A stretch of 5,228 nt of DNA. It comes from a bacterium (lineage in GTDB: Bacteria > Electryoneota > RPQS01). The translations under genes were made by a program, and so were the position numbers. This document shows positions 1-5,228 of the stretch, in pieces. The notes beneath the pieces are model-generated. The model worked only from the letters and a program-made list of their open reading frames with translations, searched no databases and was not told the DNA's origin. The stretch is taken from the NCBI GenBank assembly GCA_028711875.1, contig JAQTRJ010000187.1, forward strand, positions 1-5,228, read 5' to 3'. The first letter of the stretch is position 1. Each line of letters starts with the position of its first letter.

Positions 1-410
1 GGGCGTTGCCGCCGGGCGGGATGGTGATTTGCACGGATGGGGATGCGGCTCTGGCCGAACTCGCCTTGAGTTATTTTCGTGACGCGGAGTTGTCGAGCGC
101 ATTGGACTTTCGAGTCGGCGACGCCGTTTCGATCATGGAGCGGCTCGATGGTGAGTTCGACATCATTTTCATGGACATTAACAAGGAAGGCTATCCGGAC
201 GCCTTTCGCAAAGCGTGGCCGCGCGTGCGCAAGGGCGGGCTGTTCATCGCCGACAACTTACTCCGAGACGGACGCGTCATTTTCGGAGACGACTCCGCCG
301 CGACGCGCGGCGTTCGGGAATTCACGCGGCTCTTGTATTCCGCGCCGGGCGCGCAGACCAGCATCGTGCCGCTGCGGGATGGCGTGTCGGTGACGTTGAA
401 AGGTGCTTGA
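1..410 (+). CDS. SAM-dependent O-methyltransferase (COMT/YrrM type), 5'-truncated by the window edge
   Basis: This is the C-terminal part of a class I methyltransferase that moves a methyl group from S-adenosylmethionine to an oxygen of a small molecule, probably cytoplasmic and metal-dependent. Reading starts at nt 3 (first codons Ala-Leu-Pro-Pro-Gly-Gly) and is open to the edge. A TTG at nt 6 is not a credible start because it lies inside the conserved Rossmann core, so about 80-90 N-terminal residues, including the glycine-rich SAM loop, lie upstream. Visible hallmarks in order are an acidic ribose-binding stretch 'TDGD', the 'GDA' adenine-pocket motif, 'FDIIFMDINKEGY' (family usually FxDADKxxY) and 'GGLFIADNLLRDGRV'. 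By family analogy the Asp at nt 174-176 and the Asp-Asn pair at nt 252-257 are the metal ligands, and all three are present. The acceptor substrate cannot be told. It sits 8 nt before the Rieske gene, which suggests co-transcription. Confidence 0.93.
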   Translation, partial: ALPPGGMVICTDGDAALAELALSYFRDAELSSALDFRVGDAVSIMERLDGEFDIIFMDINKEGYPDAFRKAWPRVRKGGLFIADNLLRDGRVIFGDDSAATRGVREFTRLLYSAPGAQTSIVPLRDGVSVTLKGA

Positions 411-418
411 GCGCGCGC

Positions 419-778
419 ATGAAGCGCTGGTTTAAGGTGTGCCGCGCGCGCGACCTTCCACCCGGCCGCGCACAATCCGTTTCCATCGGCGGCCAACCGT
501 TTGCCGTGTTCAACGTGAACGGCGAACTGCGGGGAATGGAAGCTGCCTGCGGTCATATGAAGGCGAATCTGGCGGCGGGTCGAGTGACGGGGGATGTCGT
601 GGAGTGCGCGATGCACGGATGGAAATACTGCGTGTCGAGCGGAGAATGTCTAAACCAGTCCACGCGTCCGTTGCGGACGTTCGCGGCGAAAACGGAAGAC
701 GAACACATCTGGATCGAATTGAATTGGCCCCTGATCGTTTCAGACGATGAAGATCGCAATGCCGATGCGTCGGCGTAA
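419..778 (+). CDS. Small stand-alone Rieske [2Fe-2S] protein (ferredoxin / NirD-like)
   Basis: A complete 119-residue single-domain Rieske protein, probably a soluble cytoplasmic electron carrier for an oxygenase or reductase that is not in the window. The cluster-binding motifs are intact: C44-G-H46 and C63-A-M-H66 with 16 residues between them, followed by the usual 'HGWKY...SGEC' and 'RPLRTF...E..HIWIEL' strands. There is no signal peptide or membrane segment, which argues against the cytochrome bc1/b6f type. Length matches stand-alone Rieske ferredoxins and NirD-like subunits, and it is too short to be a ring-hydroxylating oxygenase alpha subunit. The tail after the domain (about residues 107-119) is acidic and likely disordered. 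ATG 419 is chosen because it gives the standard 'W-x-x-V' first strand. An upstream in-frame TTG at 407 overlaps the methyltransferase stop and is less likely. No strong Shine-Dalgarno is seen (only GAAAGG, about 16 nt away), so translation may depend on ribosomes finishing the upstream gene. The partner enzyme is unknown. Confidence 0.92.
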   Translation: MKRWFKVCRARDLPPGRAQSVSIGGQPFAVFNVNGELRGMEAACGHMKANLAAGRVTGDVVECAMHGWKYCVSSGECLNQSTRPLRTFAAKTEDEHIWIELNWPLIVSDDEDRNADASA

Positions 779-787
779 CATGACCGA

Positions 788-804
788 TCCGGCGGAAGGC
801 CGGA
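788..804 (+). other. GC-rich hairpin between Rieske gene and protease
   Basis: TCCGGC (788-793) pairs with GCCGGA (799-804) around a 5-nt GGAAG loop. Two more pairs (786-787 with 807-808) are possible across a 2-nt bulge. No T-run follows, so it does not look like a standard intrinsic terminator. It ends just before the protease ribosome binding site and could protect the RNA or tune translation, but that is inference. Confidence 0.45.
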
Positions 805-812
805 GATCCGGC

Positions 813-818
813 AGGAGG
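813..818 (+). promoter_or_regulatory. Ribosome binding site AGGAGG of the protease gene
   Basis: A full AGGAGG core lies 5 nt before ATG 824 and 8 nt before a second in-frame ATG at 827. Either ATG could be used; the protein differs by one Met. It is the strongest Shine-Dalgarno in the window and contrasts with the weak one before the Rieske gene. Confidence 0.85.
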
Positions 819-823
819 ACACC

Positions 824-904
824 ATGATGAGTCCACGGAGACATGGATTTCTTTTCTTCTCAGCACTGCTCGCCTGCTTCGTGATCGTTCACGCCGGCAT
901 CGCG
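824..904 (+). other. Signal peptide of the protease (residues 1-27)
   Basis: The n-region 'MMSPRRHG' is positively charged, followed by a hydrophobic core 'FLFFSALLACFVIV'. Plausible signal peptidase I cleavage is after 'VHA' (residue 24) or 'GIA' (residue 27). The two arginines resemble a Tat motif only loosely; Sec is more likely, as T9SS cargo normally crosses the inner membrane by Sec. Confidence 0.85.
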
Positions 905-3900
905 GTGCCCTATGAAATTTCGTTTCACAGTGAAGCGGTCGTGCCGCCGGCGGGGCAGTTCGATCTTCCGCCAACGCCGCTGGACGGATCGAACACCCAT
1001 TGCCTGATTCAACTGAACGAGTCGCTGGCGCGCGGGCAACGCGCCGCGCTCGCGGCGGCGGGAGTCGAACTGCTGGTCTATCTGCCCGATCGTGCCTATG
1101 TCGCGTCGGTTCGTGCGGGCGTGACCGCTGCGGAACTCTCGGCACGCGGCGTGCGGCACGCATCGCCGATGCTCGCGAAATACAAACTGCATCCGCGCGT
1201 GGTCGGGCGGGAATTCAGCTCGTGGAGCGCCCTGCCTGACGGGCGCCGGATTCTGGCGGTGGAGATCATGCCCGACGTCACGCTCGATGACGCGGCGGCG
1301 ATAATTACGGGAATCGGCGGGGAGGCGGGACATCGTTTCGAAGCCGTTCATACACTGCTGGTAGCGATAGACGAGAGCCGTGTTGAGGAGCTAGCGGATT
1401 TGGACGCCGTGCTGTTCGTGAACGAAGCGCCGCCGCCGCTGGATATGGTGAACGACGTCGTGCGGACGCGGCTGCACGTCAACGAGATTCAGGCGGCGCC
1501 GTACAATCTTAACGGCGACAGCGTGACGATTTTGGTCTATGACGGCGGCATGGTGGACAATACGCATCCAGATTTCGGCGACCGCGTGACGTGGAACGAA
1601 ACGGCGTCCATCGCCGATCACCCGACGCACGTGGCGGGGACCGTGGGCGGGGACGGATCGCAAGCGAGCGGCACGTATCGCGGCATAGCACCGGCGGCGC
1701 GGATCATCAGCGGACAATATGACGCGTGCATTCCCTATTGTCTCTACGACAGCCCGAACGATTTCGAGGAGGATTACACGCGGGCCAGAACGGAATACGG
1801 AGTGGAACTCACCACGAATTCCATTGGCGCGAATATTGATCCGAACGGCTATCCATGCGATTGGTTCGGCGATTACGAGATGACCTCGCGGCTACTCGAT
1901 CAGATGACGCGCAGCACCGCCGATCAGCCGCTGATCATGTTTTTCGCGGCGGGCAACGAGCGGAACGGAACGAATTGCGGAGCCACGTCCTATCGCTGCA
2001 TGTCGGTGCCGGCGGGAGCGAAAAATATCATTTCCGTGGGTGCGACGACCGGGACGGACGCCGTGGCGTCGTTCTCGTCGTTCGGTCCGACCGATGACGG
2101 ACGACTCAAGCCGGAAATCTGCGCAACCGGAGTCGGGGTGACCTCATGCAGTCCGGGGCCGAGTTACGGATATCAGGAGATGTCGGGAACCTCGATGGCC
2201 ACGCCAGCGGCGGCGGGCACTGGCTGCCTGATCCTTCAGCAATGGCATCGGCTGTTTCCGGGCGCGCCCGATCCGCTGCCGGAAACGATGAAGGCGATTC
2301 TCATTAATTCGACAACGGATATCGGGACGGCTGGTCCCGATTTCCAGACGGGTTTCGGGTTGGTGAACGGGCTGCAGGCGGTGCAGAATCTGCTGGCGGG
2401 AGGCGTTCTGGAAAGTGCGCTGGAAATCGGGGAGCAATTCGAACATGCTTTCACGGTTCCCGCCGGACTGAGCGAACTCAACGTGAGCCTGGCGTGGAGC
2501 GACTTTCCTGCGGGAGGCAACGTGATTCCCACGCTGGTGAACGATTTGGATCTGCGCCTGATTGATCCCGAGGGCACGCCGCACGAGCCCTGGCTGATGC
2601 GCCATCACAATCCGGGCGCTCCGGTAACGCACGGCCGCGATTCGGTCAACGTCTGCGAAAAGGTCACCGTTACCGATCCGATCTCCGGAACGTGGACGCT
2701 GCGCGTGAGCGGCACGCTGAACAGCGGAGACTCGCAAACGTTCGGGCTTTCGGCCAACGCGCCGCTGATGGCGTCGTGGGCGACTATTACCGGACAACTG
2801 CGCCAGACCGGCACGGGCGACGGGATTGCGGGTCGGGTGATGATCGTCGGCGGATCGCAGACGGCCAACACCGATGCTGAGGGCAACTATGTCCTGTCGG
2901 TCAGGGCGGATGCGTCGTATACGATCCGGGCCATTTCCTATGGGTACGTTCCGCACGACACGTTGCGGAACGTTTCGGCGGGAAATCTCCAAGTGAATTT
3001 CTCTCTGGCGCTGGCGGCGAATGGTACGATTTCAGGCTATGCGGGAAATCAACTGGGCGCCCCGCTGCCCGGAACGACCATTACGTTCCGGTTTCCGATG
3101 GCCCAGATTCCACCGGCCAGCAGCGACGCGGCGGGATTCTACACGGCGACGCTGCCGGGGGCGAATTTCTACGACGTGACGGCGGATTACGCGGGACACA
3201 CGGTTGCGGAGCGGGTTTTTGTTTCGGAGAGTGGAACAACTACTCTGAATTTGATCATCAACGATTCGCGGTTCGGACCGGCCGGGCCGGACGACTATGG
3301 ATATTACGCCTATGAAGCCGGCGATCCGGGAGCGAGTGCAGCCTATGATTGGCTGGAAATCAGCCCGACACTCGGCGGGCCGGGAACCGCGGTGACGGGG
3401 ACCGGCAACGACTGGCAGACGCTGGTGAACGCGCCGTTTCCGATTCGCTTCTATGGACAGGATTACACCCAGCTCGCCGTCGGAGCCGACGGCTGGGTCA
3501 AGCCCGGTGCGGAAGCGGGCGGCACGCTGTACCGCAACGTGGGGATTCCCGCGGCCGACGAACCGAACGGGATGATCTGCGTATTCTGGGACGACCTGTA
3601 TCCCAATCATCCGCAGCAGGGTGGCGACGTGTCGTACTATCATGATTCCGCCGGCGGACGGTTCATCGTCGAGTACAACACCGTGCCGCATTACGCGCCG
3701 CCGGAAAGCACGGTCACGGCACAGATCGTTTTTTACAGCACCACAGTACGCCCGACGCTCAGCGGCGATAACGAGTTCCAGCTTCAGTATCGCGCGCTGA
3801 ATTATCACGGGCCGGGTTCCGACGTGGATGCCGACGCGACGGTGGGGATCGAAAACGCGGATGGCACGAACGGGATTCAAATCGTCTATGACGGAACTTA

Positions 3901-4765
3901 CGACGCCGCCTGCTTTGAACTCGAAGCCGAATACGCTCTGCGGTTCACGACGGGGGCTATGGCGACCGTGGAAGGTCAATTGGTCATGATTCCGCCGGTT
4001 GCCGACATCACCGCGGCGGTCATTCAAATCGGCGCGCGCACGGTGCATCCCTCAGCGGACGGATCGTATTCCGCGGACAGTGTGATCGCCGGAGTTCAGA
4101 CGATTACCGCTTCCTATGCGGGGTATGAGACGGGACAGCAGGAGTACGTTGTTATCCCTGAAGGCGGGACGGTTCAGGCCGATTTCGAACTCTATCGGCT
4201 CGATCCCGCGCTGAATTTATCCGGCGAGTATCGCTCTGCCACGCAGACAATTGCCCTCTGGTGGGAGCAGCCGCAGTGGGGGGGAGGCGCGCTCGATGAC
4301 TTGACCGGCTATCGGATCATGCTGGGCGAACAGGGCGAAATCGCGACGATTGCCGACACCAGCTTCACGTATTCGGTGGAGGAATCCGGCGAGTACGATT
4401 TCTGGATTGTCGCCGTCTATGACGGGGGTGCGGCGGATTCGTCGAATCACGTCCGGGTGACGGTGAGTCTTGCGACGAATCCCATGGAGTCGGCGATTCC
4501 CGAGACGTTCTATCTGAGCCAGAATTTCCCGAATCCGTTCAATCCGACGACGCTGATCGAATACGGACTGGCGCATGCCGCCGAGGTCTCGCTGACGGTT
4601 TACGACGTGCTGGGGCGGACCGTCGCCGTCTTGCAGGATGGCAGTCAGGCGGCGGGAATCTACCGGGTTGCTTTCGACGCGCGGCGGCTGGGTTCCGGTG
4701 TTTATTTCTACCGGATCAAGGCGGGCGGATTCGAACAGATTCGCAAGATGCTGCTGATTCGATAG
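824..4765 (+). CDS. Secreted multidomain S8 subtilisin-like serine protease (KP-43 type) with T9SS C-terminal sorting domain
   Basis: A complete 1313-residue extracellular endopeptidase. Residues 1-27 are a Sec signal peptide. Residues 30-225 are a propeptide region with the 'VELLVYLPDRAYVASV' pattern common before KP-43-like subtilases. The catalytic domain (about 228-525) has Asp240 ('VYDGG'), His266 ('DHPTHVAGT'), oxyanion Asn378 ('FFAAGN') and Ser457 ('SGTSMATP'), so the triad is complete. His266 is followed by Pro where the family normally has Gly. Eight Cys lie in this domain (302, 306, 345, 385, 392, 433, 442, 468), which suggests disulfides and life outside the cytoplasm. Residues 526-646 are the KP-43 jelly-roll ('LVNDLDLRLIDPEG'). 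Then come two carboxypeptidase-regulatory-like beta sandwiches (about 651-732 and 733-811), a large beta domain (about 815-1043, 'GPDDYGYYAY', 'FWDDL'), a third regulatory-like domain (1046-1123), an Fn3-like domain (1124-1216) and the T9SS/FlgD-Ig-like sorting domain (1225-1313). Substrate and surface or free fate are unknown. No frameshift is seen. Confidence 0.96.
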   Translation: MMSPRRHGFLFFSALLACFVIVHAGIAVPYEISFHSEAVVPPAGQFDLPPTPLDGSNTHCLIQLNESLARGQRAALAAAGVELLVYLPDRAYVASVRAGVTAAELSARGVRHASPMLAKYKLHPRVVGREFSSWSALPDGRRILAVEIMPDVTLDDAAAIITGIGGEAGHRFEAVHTLLVAIDESRVEELADLDAVLFVNEAPPPLDMVNDVVRTRLHVNEIQAAPYNLNGDSVTILVYDGGMVDNTHPDFGDRVTWNETASIADHPTHVAGTVGGDGSQASGTYRGIAPAARIISGQYDACIPYCLYDSPNDFEEDYTRARTEYGVELTTNSIGANIDPNGYPCDWFGDYEMTSRLLDQMTRSTADQPLIMFFAAGNERNGTNCGATSYRCMSVPAGAKNIISVGATTGTDAVASFSSFGPTDDGRLKPEICATGVGVTSCSPGPSYGYQEMSGTSMATPAAAGTGCLILQQWHRLFPGAPDPLPETMKAILINSTTDIGTAGPDFQTGFGLVNGLQAVQNLLAGGVLESALEIGEQFEHAFTVPAGLSELNVSLAWSDFPAGGNVIPTLVNDLDLRLIDPEGTPHEPWLMRHHNPGAPVTHGRDSVNVCEKVTVTDPISGTWTLRVSGTLNSGDSQTFGLSANAPLMASWATITGQLRQTGTGDGIAGRVMIVGGSQTANTDAEGNYVLSVRADASYTIRAISYGYVPHDTLRNVSAGNLQVNFSLALAANGTISGYAGNQLGAPLPGTTITFRFPMAQIPPASSDAAGFYTATLPGANFYDVTADYAGHTVAERVFVSESGTTTLNLIINDSRFGPAGPDDYGYYAYEAGDPGASAAYDWLEISPTLGGPGTAVTGTGNDWQTLVNAPFPIRFYGQDYTQLAVGADGWVKPGAEAGGTLYRNVGIPAADEPNGMICVFWDDLYPNHPQQGGDVSYYHDSAGGRFIVEYNTVPHYAPPESTVTAQIVFYSTTVRPTLSGDNEFQLQYRALNYHGPGSDVDADATVGIENADGTNGIQIVYDGTYDAACFELEAEYALRFTTGAMATVEGQLVMIPPVADITAAVIQIGARTVHPSADGSYSADSVIAGVQTITASYAGYETGQQEYVVIPEGGTVQADFELYRLDPALNLSGEYRSATQTIALWWEQPQWGGGALDDLTGYRIMLGEQGEIATIADTSFTYSVEESGEYDFWIVAVYDGGAADSSNHVRVTVSLATNPMESAIPETFYLSQNFPNPFNPTTLIEYGLAHAAEVSLTVYDVLGRTVAVLQDGSQAAGIYRVAFDARRLGSGVYFYRIKAGGFEQIRKMLLIR
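1505..2398 (+). other. S8 catalytic domain of the protease
   Basis: Codons of the triad are Asp240 at nt 1541-1543, His266 at 1619-1621 and Ser457 at 2192-2194; oxyanion-hole Asn378 is at 1955-1957. The domain ends at 'TGFGLVNGLQAV', the usual closing helix of subtilases. There is no large protease-associated insertion between His and Ser. Confidence 0.93.
2399..2761 (+). other. KP-43-type C-terminal jelly-roll domain of the protease
   Basis: The pattern 'LNVSLAWSDFP', 'LVNDLDLRLIDPEG', 'DSVNVCEKVTV', 'SGTWTLRVSG' and 'SQTFGLSAN' is the beta-barrel that follows the catalytic domain in KP-43-like and related subtilases. In that family the barrel packs on the protease domain; a stabilising role here is inferred. 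Confidence 0.8.
2774..3256 (+). other. Two carboxypeptidase-regulatory-like beta-sandwich domains
   Basis: Residues about 651-732 and 733-811 each follow the scheme Gly-x-hydrophobic start, a 'T/S-DAxGxY' turn ('NTDAEGNYVLSV' and 'SSDAAGFYTATL'), then 'YxVxAxxxGY/H' and a closing hydrophobic strand. This is the usual look of CarboxypepD_reg-like modules in T9SS-secreted proteins, where they act as spacers or binding modules. A third copy is at about 1046-1123 (nt 3959-4192). Confidence 0.7.
3266..3952 (+). other. Large beta-rich 'FWDDL' domain of unknown role
   Basis: Residues about 815-1043 begin with 'GPDDYGYYAYEAGDPG' and contain 'APFPIRFYGQDYTQLAVGADGW', 'YRNVGIPA', 'CVFWDDLYP', 'GRFIVEYN' and 'VGIENADGTNGIQIVY', ending 'YALRFTTG'. 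I recognise this layout as recurrent in large secreted proteins of FCB candidate phyla but know no function for it. The alternating strand pattern and aromatic and Asp-rich turns would fit a ligand- or calcium-binding beta sandwich; that is inference. Confidence 0.6.
3959..4192 (+). other. Third carboxypeptidase-regulatory-like domain
   Basis: Residues about 1046-1123 repeat the scheme of the two earlier modules: 'ATVEGQL', 'PSADGSYSADSV', 'GVQTITASYAGYE', then a closing 'GGTVQADFEL' strand. It lies between the FWDDL domain and the Fn3-like domain. Confidence 0.65.
4193..4471 (+). other. Fibronectin type III-like domain
   Basis: Residues about 1124-1216 show 'IALWWEQP', 'LTGYRIMLGEQ', 'TSFTYSVEESGEYDFWIVAVYDGG' and 'SNHVRVTVS', the strand and Trp/Tyr spacing of Fn3 modules that commonly precede T9SS sorting domains. 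Confidence 0.7.
4496..4762 (+). other. Type IX secretion system C-terminal sorting domain (type A, FlgD-Ig-like)
   Basis: Residues 1225-1313 show the full set of family marks: 'LSQNFPNPFNPTT', 'IEYGLA', 'VSLTVYDVLGRTVAVL', 'AGIYRVAFDARRLGSGVYFYRI' and the terminal 'KMLLIR'. In Bacteroidota this domain directs transport through the outer membrane by T9SS and is usually removed by the PorU sortase. It implies T9SS genes elsewhere in this genome. Confidence 0.92.
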
Positions 4766-4770
4766 AAGAG

Positions 4771-4786
4771 GAGGTTGCCGAACCTC
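4771..4786 (+). terminator. Short perfect hairpin after the protease, possible weak terminator
   Basis: GAGGTT (4771-4776) and AACCTC (4781-4786) form a perfect 6-bp stem with a GCCG tetraloop, 5 nt after the stop codon. There is no T-run after it, so it may be an RNA 3'-end stabiliser or a rho-dependent site rather than an intrinsic terminator. The rest of 4766-4881 holds an AT-rich patch (about 4818-4843) and the glgP leader; I see no convincing promoter. Confidence 0.35.
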
Positions 4787-4857
4787 ATCATGGCTCCCTG
4801 ACTCCGGGTCGGCACGCTTGTTGCAAAAAGAAAGGTTATTCTCCACTCCGATCCGGC

Positions 4858-4867
4858 AGGAGCAGGA
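4858..4867 (+). promoter_or_regulatory. Ribosome binding site region of glgP
   Basis: AGGAG (4858-4862) and AGGA (4864-4867) lie 19 and 14 nt before ATG 4882, both further than the usual 5-10 nt. The start is still firm because an in-frame TGA at 4873-4875 leaves no earlier start codon. Confidence 0.5.
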
Positions 4868-4881
4868 CTTTCTGACAGCCT

Positions 4882-5228
4882 ATGAAGATCAGACCACTGG
4901 CAACGATTGAAGTCGTTCCGACGCTCCCTGATGACATCTCGGGGCTGCGCGATCTCGCGTTCAATCTTCTTTGGTCGTGGAATCCCGACATTGCCGCGCT
5001 CTTTCGTTCGCTCGATGGCGATCTGTGGCAGGCCGTGGGACGCAATCCGGCGCGGCTGCTGCGGGAAATCGCGCAGCGCAAACTGGATCAGGCGGCGGCG
5101 AATCCCGCGTTTCTCGATCATTACAAGCGGTGCCGGAGTTTCCTCGAGCACTACATCCGCGAGCCGGCCTGGTTCGACAAGGTGTGCGGCCACACTCCGG
5201 TCAGCGAGATCGTTTATTTCTCGATGGA
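4882..5228 (+). CDS. glgP: Alpha-glucan phosphorylase (GT35, GlgP), N-terminal part; 3' end cut by window
   Basis: The first 115 codons of a cytoplasmic phosphorylase that releases glucose-1-phosphate from glycogen or maltodextrin using phosphate and pyridoxal phosphate. The visible part is the N-terminal domain of the short bacterial/archaeal alpha-glucan phosphorylase type (DUF3417 plus start of the catalytic domain). It shows 'LRDLAFNLLWSWNP' (residues 22-35), 'ALFRSLDGDLWQAVGRNPARLL' and 'AAANPAFLDHY', and it ends at 'IVYFSM', which in this family continues as the E-F-G catalytic-domain entry. The catalytic core and the PLP lysine are outside the window. ATG 4882 is fixed by the in-frame stop 9 nt upstream. 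The 116-nt gap after the protease leaves open whether it has its own promoter; a functional link to the protease is not apparent. Confidence 0.94.
   Translation, partial: MKIRPLATIEVVPTLPDDISGLRDLAFNLLWSWNPDIAALFRSLDGDLWQAVGRNPARLLREIAQRKLDQAAANPAFLDHYKRCRSFLEHYIREPAWFDKVCGHTPVSEIVYFSM

Larger units (their letters stand above)
786..818 (+). repeat. Imperfect tandem direct repeat, 14 nt units, 19-nt period
   Basis: GATCCGGCGGAAGG (786-799) and GATCCGGCAGGAGG (805-818) match at 12 of 14 positions. The second copy contains the protease Shine-Dalgarno and the first contains a degraded version of it. The pattern looks like a short local duplication of a ribosome-binding segment. The first 13 bases of the second copy also occur in front of glgP (4850-4862). 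Confidence 0.5.

Noticed and set aside
6..8. TTG at nt 6 as the start of the methyltransferase
   Set aside because: It falls inside the conserved core just before the ribose-binding acid; the family needs the upstream SAM-binding loop, so the gene begins before the window.
833..850. Twin-arginine (Tat) signal in 'SPRRHGFLFF'
   Set aside because: Only the two Arg and a distant FL match; the hydrophobic core is strong and the protein is a T9SS cargo, which normally uses Sec.
866..880. Possible lipoprotein lipobox LLAC at residues 15-18 of the protease
   Set aside because: The hydrophobic core continues after the Cys (FVIV) and the -2 residue is Leu rather than the usual Ala/Ser/Thr/Val/Ile; a signal peptidase I site at residues 24-27 fits better.
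2144..2992. Reverse-strand open frame (282 codons) opposite the protease
   Set aside because: Same reasons: antisense to the catalytic and jelly-roll region, Arg-rich low-quality translation, no ribosome binding site or family resemblance.
3032..4048. Long reverse-strand open frame (338 codons) opposite the protease
   Set aside because: It lies entirely antisense to a well-supported coding region, its product is Arg/His-rich with no recognisable motif, and such shadows are expected in GC-rich DNA.
4818..4843. Promoter in the AT-rich patch before glgP (TTGTTG/TTGCAA with TATTCT)
   Set aside because: Spacing between the -35-like and -10-like hexamers is only about 12-13 nt and no Bacteroidota-type TTTG/TAnnTTTG pair is present; a promoter may exist but I cannot support one.
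4217..5193. Two overlapping reverse-strand open frames (4217-4846 and 4708-5193) spanning the protease end and glgP start
   Set aside because: Both run antisense to confidently identified genes and give Arg-rich products without known motifs.
1..5228. A new multigene defence or mobile system
   Set aside because: No transposase, integrase, nuclease, toxin-antitoxin, reverse transcriptase, CRISPR repeats or att-like repeats are seen; the four genes belong to recognisable families of housekeeping or secreted function.

Overview
The window holds four plus-strand genes packed head to tail. Both edge genes are cut by the window boundary. The DNA is GC-rich (about 60% by eye). The large central gene carries a C-terminal type IX secretion sorting domain of the 'QNFPNPFNPTT...GVYFYRI...KMLLIR' style. 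That combination suggests a Gram-negative bacterium of the FCB superphylum, more likely one of its high-GC candidate phyla (Zixibacteria, Eisenbacteria, KSB1, Latescibacteria or similar) than a classical low-GC Bacteroidota. This placement is inferred from protein style; no rRNA or other marker gene is present.

Layout: 1-410 is the 3' end of a class I SAM-dependent O-methyltransferase (COMT/YrrM type). 419-778 is a complete small Rieske [2Fe-2S] ferredoxin-like protein, 8 nt downstream and probably in the same transcript. After a 45-nt gap containing a GC-rich hairpin and a strong AGGAGG ribosome binding site comes 824-4765. It encodes a 1313-residue secreted multidomain S8 (KP-43-type) subtilisin-like protease with signal peptide, propeptide, catalytic domain, jelly-roll domain, carboxypeptidase-regulatory-like repeats, a large beta domain, an Fn3-like domain and a T9SS sorting domain. 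A 116-nt intergenic region (4766-4881) follows, with a short perfect hairpin. 4882-5228 is the 5' end of an alpha-glucan phosphorylase (glgP, GT35), cut off at the start of its catalytic domain.

The genes do not form an obvious single pathway. The methyltransferase and Rieske protein look like a translationally close pair in the cytoplasm. The protease should be exported across the inner membrane by Sec and across the outer membrane by T9SS. GlgP is cytoplasmic glycogen or maltodextrin metabolism. I see no mobile element, CRISPR array, tRNA or rRNA, and no reverse-strand gene. The points most worth a second look are the HPTH (instead of HGTH) catalytic-His motif of the protease, its large uncharacterised 'FWDDL' beta domain, and the repeated GATCCGGCAGGAG leader sequence in front of two of the genes.
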